A stretch of 64,000 nt of DNA from JAAYYY01 sp964579295. GTDB lineage: Bacteria > Chloroflexota > Anaerolineae > Promineifilales > Promineifilaceae. Position 1 is the first letter of the stretch; every line of letters begins with the position of its first letter. The notes beneath the pieces were generated by a model. That model did no database searches. It was not told the DNA's origin and worked only from the letters and a program-made list of their open reading frames with translations. A program made the translations under genes and the position numbers. The DNA lies in assembly GCA_964579295.1 (NCBI GenBank), contig CAZOGK010000011.1, positions 33,854 through 97,853 of the forward strand. The letters are read 5' to 3'. Shown here one piece after another: positions 15,198-24,500 of this stretch.

Positions 15198-17258
15198 CTA
15201 GCGGTTCGGCCGGTTCTCTTCGATGAACTTCTTCGGGTTGATGTAGTCGCGGTGGAGCCGGCCCCGGTCCAGGCTGGGCCAGTCGCCGGGGTTATTGAAC
15301 AGAATCTCCGTCGGGCTCAGGTCAAAGTGCAGATGGTAGGGGCCATTGTATTCGTCCCGTCCCACCGTGCCGATCTGCTGCCCGCGCTGCAGCCGCTGGT
15401 CCCGCTCCACCAGCACCTCGCCCAGATGGGCATAGCGCCCATAGAGCGACGGGCCGCCGGGCTGCAGCGGGTCGTGGCGCACGATGACGATGTTGCCCCA
15501 CGTGCGCACCCGTCCGGCAAAGGTCACCGTACCGCTGGCGCAGGAATAGACCGGCTTGCCGCGGTCGCTATCCCAATGTGGCCGGTTCAGATTCAGGTCC
15601 GAGCCCGTATGGTAATGGTAGCTATCGCGCAGCCGGTAATAGTTACCGTACGAGTTCGCGTCGACCCAGTCGCCCGGCCACAGCTCAGACTCGGCGCGCT
15701 CCTCCGCCGTGCCGACCGGCGCATCATAGCCATCGGCCAGCCGCACATTATCGCCCGGCTGCAGGTCCACTCGCCGCCAGCGCACGTCGCTGAAGGCCAC
15801 GCTCCGTTTTTCCTCGCCCGTGTAATTCGTCAGGTTGACCTGACCGCTGGCCGGGTTGTTCTCGTCCAGCTCGTAGACGCCCAGCGAGACCCAGGTGTCG
15901 GAGAAGCGATTTTGGTTCACGTAGACGACCACCGGCTGGTTCTCGCCAACCACGCCGTGGATCTGGTATTGGGCCATGCGCGTGGTCGCATGCTGGCCGG
16001 GCACCCAGACACTGATCTCGTATTGTCCGGAAGTGACAATATCGGGCCGCCACCAGGCCCAGACACTGCTGGGCGTGTTGGCGACGGTGCGCGCATATTT
16101 CAGATGGCGGCCGTTGTGGATCTGGGGTACGAAGATGGCATAGGGGAACTGTGGATAGACCCCATCGCGATAGCCGGGCTGCTGGATGGCAATGCGGATC
16201 TCTTCGGCCTGTACCTGCGCCTGGCCGTTGCCCTGCTGGCCCACGTCGTGGACGAGGCCGTCGCCGGTTAGCTGGATATCGTCGTAGTGGTAGGCGGCCA
16301 CCGCATCCCACAGCTCGCGCCCGTTGTACTGCCGGTTGCCCAGGTCATAGAGCGCATGCTCCCAGCTCCAGAAGGTCACCGCGGGCAGGCCCATCGCCCG
16401 CGCCTGATCCATGAAGCGCGTAATCTGCCGCGGCGAGGCCGACCAGAAGTAGCGGTCGGTAGCGCCGCCGTACATTTCGCCATAGGCGGCGCCGACCGGG
16501 ATAAAGAGCTTGCTGGGGAACTGCTCTTTATACTGCTCGTAGCTGCGCCGCAGGTTGGAAATGGCATCGCCCTCGCTCCGCGCTACCCAGTAGACCTGGG
16601 GCATGGCGATGTCACAGTCGTTCATGAAAGCGGCAAAGGGGAAATAGGGGTGCGAGGTCAGGTAGCGGTAGCTGGAAAGGGCCAGCGTCACCCCATGCGT
16701 GCCTGCCAGCGCGCCCTTGAGCGCCGACATGTACTGCCGCGCGCGGTCCGAGCCGCCGGGTACCGACCAGCGCCGGTCGCCCAGATCCTCGGCGTTGACT
16801 ACCAGCCCGCGCAGGCCGAACTCCTGGGCACGCCGCGCGAAGATATCCGCCTGCTTTTCCGGCTTTGCCCCGTCTCCGTAAACAAAGGCCCAACCCCAGA
16901 CGGTGATGCCGGCGGCCCGCAGCGCCTGAATCAGCGCGGCCGTGGCCGCCTCTTTGCGCCCGCCGCTGTCGTAATTCGGATGGGGAAAGGGCTGGTCGCC
17001 ATCGGCAATCTTGACGATGGCGTGCTCGATTCCCGCGGCGAGCGCCAGCTGCGCGGCGCCCTCGGCGTTGCCCGCGCCGCGGCGGGCAATGACTTTTTCG
17101 GCATGCCAGACGAAGTAGCCCTTACCATCCAGCATCTCCTCGCCACGGACCTGAGCCACTGCGGGCGGGGCCGCCGGGGCCGGCCCCGCGGCCGGTCCAG
17201 CCAGCGCCGTGACGCCGTCGTTACCTGGTCCTGTGAAAAGGGTCTGTTCTCTCTTCAT
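15198..17258 (-). CDS. Glycosidase-like TIM barrel + golvesin-like + M23 peptidase fusion
   Basis: A 686-residue multidomain protein. Residues about 45-330 resemble glycosidase-type TIM barrels (VWGWAFVYGDG, LRGLVVNAED, DIAMPQVYW, VTFWSWEHA). Residues 380-500 form a beta-sandwich with golvesin-like features (YEISVWVPG, SLGVYELDE). The C-terminus is an M23/LytM endopeptidase domain with zinc-site motifs HTGSDLN and YHLHFDL. It would act on peptidoglycan or an envelope polymer. The ATG at 17258 follows GGAGAGCAGAT. No signal peptide is visible from this or the upstream start (17309), which is odd for a murein enzyme. It follows the FtsZ-like gene by 47 bases, probably as one operon. Confidence 0.82.
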   Translation of the reverse strand: MKREQTLFTGPGNDGVTALAGPAAGPAPAAPPAVAQVRGEEMLDGKGYFVWHAEKVIARRGAGNAEGAAQLALAAGIEHAIVKIADGDQPFPHPNYDSGGRKEAATAALIQALRAAGITVWGWAFVYGDGAKPEKQADIFARRAQEFGLRGLVVNAEDLGDRRWSVPGGSDRARQYMSALKGALAGTHGVTLALSSYRYLTSHPYFPFAAFMNDCDIAMPQVYWVARSEGDAISNLRRSYEQYKEQFPSKLFIPVGAAYGEMYGGATDRYFWSASPRQITRFMDQARAMGLPAVTFWSWEHALYDLGNRQYNGRELWDAVAAYHYDDIQLTGDGLVHDVGQQGNGQAQVQAEEIRIAIQQPGYRDGVYPQFPYAIFVPQIHNGRHLKYARTVANTPSSVWAWWRPDIVTSGQYEISVWVPGQHATTRMAQYQIHGVVGENQPVVVYVNQNRFSDTWVSLGVYELDENNPASGQVNLTNYTGEEKRSVAFSDVRWRRVDLQPGDNVRLADGYDAPVGTAEERAESELWPGDWVDANSYGNYYRLRDSYHYHTGSDLNLNRPHWDSDRGKPVYSCASGTVTFAGRVRTWGNIVIVRHDPLQPGGPSLYGRYAHLGEVLVERDQRLQRGQQIGTVGRDEYNGPYHLHFDLSPTEILFNNPGDWPSLDRGRLHRDYINPKKFIEENRPNR

Positions 17259-17305
17259 ATCTGCTCTCCATCTCTCGGCGAGCGTCCGCGCTAACGCCGG
17301 ACGGC

Positions 17306-18265
17306 TCACATAGCAGGCGCCGCGGCAACCGCAAGAAAGTCGGCCAGGCGAGGCGTCACAGGCGTGCGCCCGCCGCCGGTTGCTATCAGGATTAGCTGCA
17401 GCTCGTCTTCCAGGGAGGCATCCACAGTGGCGCCGAAGATAATGTTTGCTTCCGGATGAATACGCGGTTGGATGAACGCCGCAATTGTGTGTACTTCGGC
17501 CAGCGTCAGATCTTTGCCGCCGGTCACGTTAAAGAGCATGCCGCGCGCACCGTCAATGGAGCTATCCAGCAGCGGCGAGGAAATCGCCTGCTGCGCGGCC
17601 TGGTAGGCGCGCTGCGGCCCGGCGCCCCGCCCGCTGCCGATGACGGCGGCGCCGCCCACTTCGACGATGGCGCGCACGTCGGCAAAATCGACATTCACCA
17701 GGCCGGCCCGGTTAACAAGCTCGTTGATGGCCTGGATACTGTCGAACCAGACGCCGTGAGCCAGCCGGTAGGTCTCATGAAACGGCAGATCGCAGTTGTT
17801 CTCCAGCAACCGGTCATTGCGGATGACAATGACCGTGTGCGCCGTCTCCTCCAGCCGGGCGGCGCCGCTGGCCGCCGCGGTTGCGCGCTGCTGCCCTTCA
17901 AAGGAAAAGGGATGGGTGACAATGCCCACCGCTAGCGCCCCCAATGAGCGCGCCAGGCCGGCGACTTCCGGCGCTACGGCGGTTCCCGTGCGCCCGCCCA
18001 GCCCGGCCACAATAAAGACAAGGTCGGCGCCTACCAGCGCCTGGCGTACCAGCTCCCACTCCTGACCGTGCAACGCCGGCCGTGATAGCTGCAGGTGCGT
18101 GGGGGCCAGGGTGCGCTGCCCGCCGTTACTGGCCAGGTCAATCGTCACAAATGAAACGCCCTTGATACCGCCCCGGATCATATGATTAACGGCTGAAATC
18201 CCGCCGCTCCCGACCCCTGCGACGCGAATACGCGCGTAATGCCGCGCCTGACAACGTCTTAACAT
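17306..18265 (-). CDS. Divergent FtsZ/tubulin-family GTPase
   Basis: A 319-residue FtsZ homologue. The N-terminal Rossmann motif is degenerate (GVGSGGISAVNHMI). The tubulin signature reads GLGGRTGTA (residues 88-96) instead of GGGTGTG, with Arg and Ala replacing two glycines. The T7 catalytic loop is intact (NVDFADVR, 191-198), so the two Asp needed for hydrolysis across the subunit interface remain. The T3 region is not recognisable, and there is no C-terminal tail for FtsA/SepF-type partners. The ATG at 18265 has the strongest ribosome site in the area (AAGGGAGGAGGG). A start at 18322 is less likely. This is probably a paralogue, not the main division FtsZ. Confidence 0.87.
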   Translation of the reverse strand: MLRRCQARHYARIRVAGVGSGGISAVNHMIRGGIKGVSFVTIDLASNGGQRTLAPTHLQLSRPALHGQEWELVRQALVGADLVFIVAGLGGRTGTAVAPEVAGLARSLGALAVGIVTHPFSFEGQQRATAAASGAARLEETAHTVIVIRNDRLLENNCDLPFHETYRLAHGVWFDSIQAINELVNRAGLVNVDFADVRAIVEVGGAAVIGSGRGAGPQRAYQAAQQAISSPLLDSSIDGARGMLFNVTGGKDLTLAEVHTIAAFIQPRIHPEANIIFGATVDASLEDELQLILIATGGGRTPVTPRLADFLAVAAAPAM

Positions 18266-18408
18266 GCCACCCTCCTCCCTTGAGTAGTAGCGGCCAGCGC
18301 CCATGAGCAGCGTCTGGCTCATAAGACCAAAAATATAGATTGTTGGTACTGCACCGGAAACCTTATGATATGTTCCCGCCTAGCGTGAAAAAAACGTGAA
18401 CGCCTTAA

Positions 18409-18438
18409 TTGACAATTATAGGAGCTTTCCTTTAGAAT
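18409..18438 (+). promoter_or_regulatory. Sigma70 promoter for the STAND-TPR gene
   Basis: Perfect TTGACA (18409-18414), 18-base spacer, TAGAAT (18433-18438). The -35 box lies within the 11-base palindrome AATTGACAATT (18407-18417), a possible operator. The leader before the GTG at 18572 is about 125 bases. The 306-base gap 18266-18571 otherwise holds the start of the divergent FtsZ-like transcript and no gene. Confidence 0.7.
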
Positions 18439-18571
18439 CACAAGTGTCAGTAGTACTATCCACAATTTCATAGCTTAAAACGGGCGCAAAAGTCGCCCTG
18501 GTGCAGCAGAAAGGTAGTCGGGAGTAACCACGTGCAGGCAGGGGAGTTCTCGATGAGGGAAGAGGGTCGCC

Positions 18572-21500
18572 GTGTCAGAGGCAAGCACTGTCGAGAATAG
18601 GCCGTTTGTTGGTCGCATAGAAGAACAGAAACAGTTCCGCGCGGCGCTCAGCGAGTTGCTGGCCGCGCCGGCCGGCGAAACGCTGCCCTATATCTGTCTG
18701 CTCTATGGCGACGGCGGCATCGGCAAGACGACGCTGGCCCGCCGCTTCTGCCACATTGCCGCCAGCGAAGAGCCCTTTGCCGGGGAGTTCGACCTGCTTT
18801 GGATCGACTGGGAAGACGAGCGCAAGAAGAGCCCCAGTCTCCGTGTCGGCTCGCACCAGATTGCCGTCGAAACCATCTGCCGCACCTTTTATTCCGCCGC
18901 CGTGCGCCAGAAATGGGGGCGGCAGTTTTCCGCCTACCATAAGACGCTGCGCCAGCGCGACGAAGCGGTTCACGAAGCCACCGCGGCCCTTTCCGGGCAG
19001 CACGATTGGGACGAGTTCGGCATCCTGCGCACGCTGGGCGCCGACGCGCTGGCCCGCATCATCCGCCTGCAATTTCCGGTCATCGGCGACGCCGGCGAGG
19101 CGCTGGTCGAGGCTTTTTTCGACGCCGGCCTGCAGGTTGGTGCGGAACAGGCGGTGCGGCTGCGCGCCGCCGTGGAACGCCATCTGCGCGGCGCCCTCAA
19201 GCCCGCCGCCTTTGAACACCTGCTCAACCCGGAAGAGCAGCTCGTGCTGGCCCTGGCGCGGGGGTTAAACCGCGTGGCGCGTCGCCAGCGGCTGATCGTC
19301 GTCCTCGACAACTATGAGCTGGTGGATCGGGTTGACGTCTGGATTCGCCAGCTCATGCGCAGCGCGGGCCCGCGCCTCATCTGGGTGCTCAGCGACCGCA
19401 ACGACCTGCTGCAGAGCCGGCTCTTCGGCAACGAATATTTCCACGGTTATGCCGACGATATTCCACGGCGGCTGCTGCCCTACCCTATGCGCCCGCTCGC
19501 CGTAGACGACGTGCGCCGCTACTTTGCCGCCGCCGTGCCCGAACGCCCCCTCGACGGCGCCGAGACGGAAGCCATCAGCCGCGTCTGTCGCGGCATTCCT
19601 CTGGCGGTCCAGGAAGCCGCCGCCATCTGGCAGAGCGGCGCCGCCCTGCACGAGATTGCCGGCGACATCACCATCAGCACCCCCGGCAACCAGATCGTGC
19701 AGAAGCTGACCAACCGCTACCTGCAGCACGTGGTCGCCGAGTCAGACCGGCAGGCAATCTTCGCCCTGGCGCTGGCCGACGGCGACGTCGATCTGCTGCG
19801 GGCCATGCTGCGCCCGGAGGGCGGCAGCAGCGAGCTGGATGGGCTGCTGCGGCGCCTGGAGCGTGACTACGCATCGGTGCACGCCGCTCACGCCCGCCTC
19901 CACGACGACCCGGCCCATTTTTGCCGCGAATACCTGCGGGCGCCGCTGCATCGCAAGAGCCGCCGCGTCCTGCGCCTCAACGAGCGCGCTGTGGCCGCTC
20001 TGCGCGAGCGGCTGCGCCAGCTAGAAGTTGGCCTGCCCGACCTGGCTGCGCGCTGCGCCGACGACGACTGGGTACAGACGGCGCTGCAGCTGGCCCAATT
20101 CCTCTTCTGGGTCGACGAAGTGGAAGCCTGGAGCTGGCTGATCCCCCGTTACGTCGAGGGCATTGCCTTTAGCGACGATCTGCGCCGCGGGCTAGTGACC
20201 GTCGCCGTCGCCTGGCACGGCAGCCTCAGCGACACAGGCGAGCGGCTGCTGGCCGTACTGCGCGACGAAAGCAGCGACACGCCGCTGCTCAGCGTCCTGC
20301 AGCAGCTGCGCGCCCGCGGCTGGCTGGAGGGCGCCGGCGCTGAAGAGCGCGCCGCCATTCTTAAGATGCAGCAGGCGCGCCACCTGCTGCGCCACGACCG
20401 CATCCGTGCCGCGCTGGCCTACTATGAACAGGTCGCCGCCCGGCTCGACCAGGACAACGCGGCGCTGCGCCGCCAGCTCGCCGACCATTACGAGACGGCG
20501 GCGCGCCACCTGCTGCAGCGCGCCCGCGAGGGCGCCAGCGCCTCGGCGCTGCTGGAACAGGTTACGACCTGGTTCCCGGAGCGGCAGCAGGCCTGGTATC
20601 TGCTGGGAGTGGCCTACAGCGAAGGTGGCGACGCCGACAAGGCGCTGGCCGCCTTGCAGCGCACGCTTGCGCTGGACGAAAGTCATTTGGCCGCCCACCT
20701 GCGGCTGGGGGCGCTGTACCGCGAAATGGGCGACTTTGAGCAGGCGCACGCCACGTATGAGAAGGCGCTGGCCCTGGAGCCCGAGGCAGTAGCCACCCGG
20801 CGCGGCCTCGGCGAGCTTTATCTGGCCGAGGGCCGGGTTGACGAAGCCGTCGCCGCCTTCCAGACGGCGCGCGCAAAAGCGCCCGACGACGTGGCCTCGC
20901 TGGTCGGACTGGGCGAAGTCTATCTGCAGCAGGGGCACGATGCCGACGCCCTGGCCGCCTTCCAACAGGTGCTGGAGGAGCTGCCCGACCATGTGGCGGC
21001 CCTGCGCGGGCTGGCCGAAGTGCAGTGGCGGCTGGGCGACTATGACGCCGCGCGCGCAGTCTACGAAAAACTGCTGACCATCGACGCGGGCGATGCTGTC
21101 GCGCATCTGGGCATGGGCCGCCTTTACCAGCGCGACGACCAGGCGGGGCCGGCGCTGGAGCATTACCAGATGGCCGCCACCCTCCAGCCCAAAGCGGCCG
21201 ACGCGCACCGCGGCGTCGGCGACATGATGCGCGCCGCGGGCAACGTCGGCGAAGCACGCATCGCCTACGAAGAGGCCATTGCCCTCGATCCGCAGGCAGC
21301 AGCGGCCTACGCGGGGCTGGCCCACATCTACCACACGCTTGGCCGGCCCGAAGAAGCGCTGCAGGCCTACCAGCAGGCGGCCGGCATCGAGCCGGACTTT
21401 GCCAGCAGCCAGTCGCTGCTGGGGCATATTTACCTGGCCCTCGGCCGCTATGCCGAGGCCGTCGCCGGCTACGAGCGAGCCATCGAAGCCGAGGGAGGCG

Positions 21501-24500
21501 AGGCGACGCTCTACACCGGGCTCGGCGATGCTTATGCCGGCCTGGAGCAGTGGGATGAGGCGGCGACCGCATATGAGGCAGCCTTGCAGCTGGCCGAGCG
21601 CCACGTGCGGGCGCTGGAAGGGCTGGCCCGCGTTCATCTGGCCCGTGAAGAGACGGCCGCCGCGCTGCGCTGCCTGCGCCAGGCCGTGGCGCTCGACCCG
21701 GCCAACCCGGTGGCCCACCAGCAGATCGGCGATATCGCCGCCGAGCGCGGCGCGACCGAGCGGGCGGTGGTCGCCTACCAGCGCGCCCTGAATCTGGCGC
21801 CCGAGCGCGCTGAGCTGCACATCGCGCTGGGCCATGCCCTGATCCGCCTACGCCGCTGGCAAGAAGCCGATACGAGCCTGCGCCGCGCCGCCGTGCTTGC
21901 CCCGACGGCGGCGCTGGCCCACGTCGGCCTGGGCCACATCGCGCGCCAGCGCGGCGAGTGGGAGCAGGCCATCGGCGCCTACCGGCGCGCGCTGCAGCTC
22001 GAGCCAGATCTGGCCGAGGCGCACCACGGGCTGGGCGAGACGTTCCGCCGCCTCGGGCAGCGCGACGATGCGCGCGCGGCCTTCGCCGAGGCAGTCCGTC
22101 TGGATCCGGCTCATCCACACGCTCACACCTCCCTGGCGGAGGTGTTGCATGCCGCCGGCCAGCACGAGCAGGCGTTGGCCGTGCTGGAACAGGCGCTGGC
22201 GGTGAATCCCGAGGATGCCAGAGCCTATCAGGCGCGCGGCGAAGCGCATGCCGCGTTGGGCCGCTGGCAGGAAGCAGGGCAAGCATACCGCGAAGTCATC
22301 CGGCGTCGCCCGCGCTGGGCAGCCCCGCACGTGGGCATTGCCGCCGTCTTTGCCGCGCTCGACCGGCCAGCAGCGGCCGCGGCGGCGCTGGAAAAAGCAC
22401 AACAGCTCGCGCCCGATTTTCCGATTCCTACAGCGATGCTCGGCGAGCAGTATCTGCGGCTTGGCCGGCACGACGAGGCGCGTCAGGCTTTCGAGGAGGC
22501 GCGGCGGCAGGAGCCGGACGCCATAGGCCCGCTCATGGGCCTGGGCGACAGCTTCCGGGCACTCGCCAGCTACGGCGAGGCCGCTGCCGTCTACACGGTG
22601 GCGGCGGCGCGCGACCAGGCGGCGCCGGAGCCTCATCTCGGCCTGGGGGCGATCTATCTGGCGTCGGGCAACCTGCAGGAAGCGCTGGTCTCCTTTGAGG
22701 AGGCACTGGAGCGCGACCCCGCGGCGACAACAGCTTACTGCGGACTCGGCGACGCTTATTTCACCCTGCAGCGGCTGGAGGAGGCGCGGCGCAGCTACCA
22801 GCTCGCCCTGAAACAGGACCCGCAATGCGCCCCCGCCTTCCGCGGCCTGGCGCGCATCTACTTCCGCGATGGCCGCTACCAGGAAGCGCTGGCTTCCTAC
22901 GAGCAGGCGCTCGGCCGCGCGCCGCAGGAGCCGCCCGACCATTATCTCGGCGCCATCTACCAGGCGCTGCACCGCCCGCAGGATGCGGTGACCGCTTACC
23001 AGGCGGCACTGGCCGCGGCCCCGGAGGATTTCGAGACGGTGGCTGGCCTGGGCGACGCCCTGCGCGCCACCGCCGCCTGGGACGAGGCGCTGCAGGCCTA
23101 CCGGCGCGCAGCGCGCCTGCAGCCGGAGAATGTCCAGGCCTATCTGGGCCTGGGCAGCGTCCACCTGCAGCTGGATAACCACGATCTGGCGGCGGCCGCC
23201 TTCCAGCGGGCGCTGGCTCTATCGCCACAGGAAGTCGAAGCCCACAAGGGGTTGGCCGCCGTCTATGCGCGCCAGGAACAGCCGGAGCTGGCAGCGCGCA
23301 TCTACCGTCAGGCCCTGGCGCTGGCGCCGCGCGACGTGGAAGCGCTGCGCGGGCTGGCCTATGCGTGCCTGGCGCTGAAGCAGATCGAACAGGCTGACGA
23401 GCTGTTTCGCCGGGCGCTGGCGCTCAACCCGAACGACGCCGACGCTTATCGCGGGCTGGGGCTGACCGCCGCCTACCAGAAGGATATTGCGGCGGCGGCC
23501 CGCACCTACGAACAGGCTGTGGCGCTGGACCCGGCGCGTCGCAGCGCCCACCTGGGGCTGGCCCGCGCCTACGCCGAGCTGGCCCAGCACGACAAGGCGA
23601 TCCCTGCCTACCAGCGCGCACTGGAGCTTCATGAGAATGGCGATACCATTCCCATCTATCTCGAGCTGGGCCGGAGTTATCTGGCGGTAGAAGAGAGCGA
23701 GCGGGCGGCGCAGATTTACGAGCGGCTGGTGGAGATGGACGCACAAAGCGCCGCCGTGCACTGTTTTGGCGGCAAGGCGCTGGCCGCCACGCGCAACTAT
23801 CGAGACGCATTGGCCGCCTACCACCGCGCCGCCGAACTCGATCCCGATCTGCCCGACCCATACGTCGGCATCGGCGAGGTCTGCCGCGCGGAGGGCCGCA
23901 TTCACGACGCGCTGGCCGCCTACGAGCGGGCGCTACGCCGCGACCCGGACGATGTCGCCGCCTACGGCGGTCTGGGCGCTATCTACGTGCGCATGGGCCA
24001 TTACGTCGCGGCGCTGCAGGCCTATCGGCGGGCCATCAGCCTGGCGCCCCGCGCCGGCGCTTACCATGCCGGCATGGGCGCCGCGCACCTGGCCCTGGGC
24101 GAAGACGAATCGGCGCGCCGTGCCTTTGAACAGGCGCTGGCGCACAACCCCCGTCTGGTCGATGCCTACGAGGGGATGGGCGAGCTGCTGCGACGCGAGA
24201 CGAAATATGCCGCAGCGCAGGAGGCTTACGAGTTTGCCATCGAGCTGGAGCCTGGGCGCGCGACGGCTCATGCCGGGTTGGGCGAAACGGCGCTCGCCGC
24301 CGGCCGGCCAGAGATTGCTGTCGAAGCGTTGCGGCAGGCTATCCTGCTGGCGCCCGACGAATCCGCCTATCACGCTCGCCTCGGCGCGGCGCTGCGCCAA
24401 CAGGGCAATGCCCGTGAGGCACTGGGCGCCTATGAAGAAGCGCTGGCCGCCGGCAACCAGGCAGTCGCCACCTACGAGGAGCTGGGTCTGCTTTACCTGG

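Noticed and set aside
20562..22286. Minus-strand open frames of up to 574 codons inside the TPR gene
   Set aside because: They are Pro/Arg/Ala-rich shadows of a regular TPR coding sequence and show no motif.
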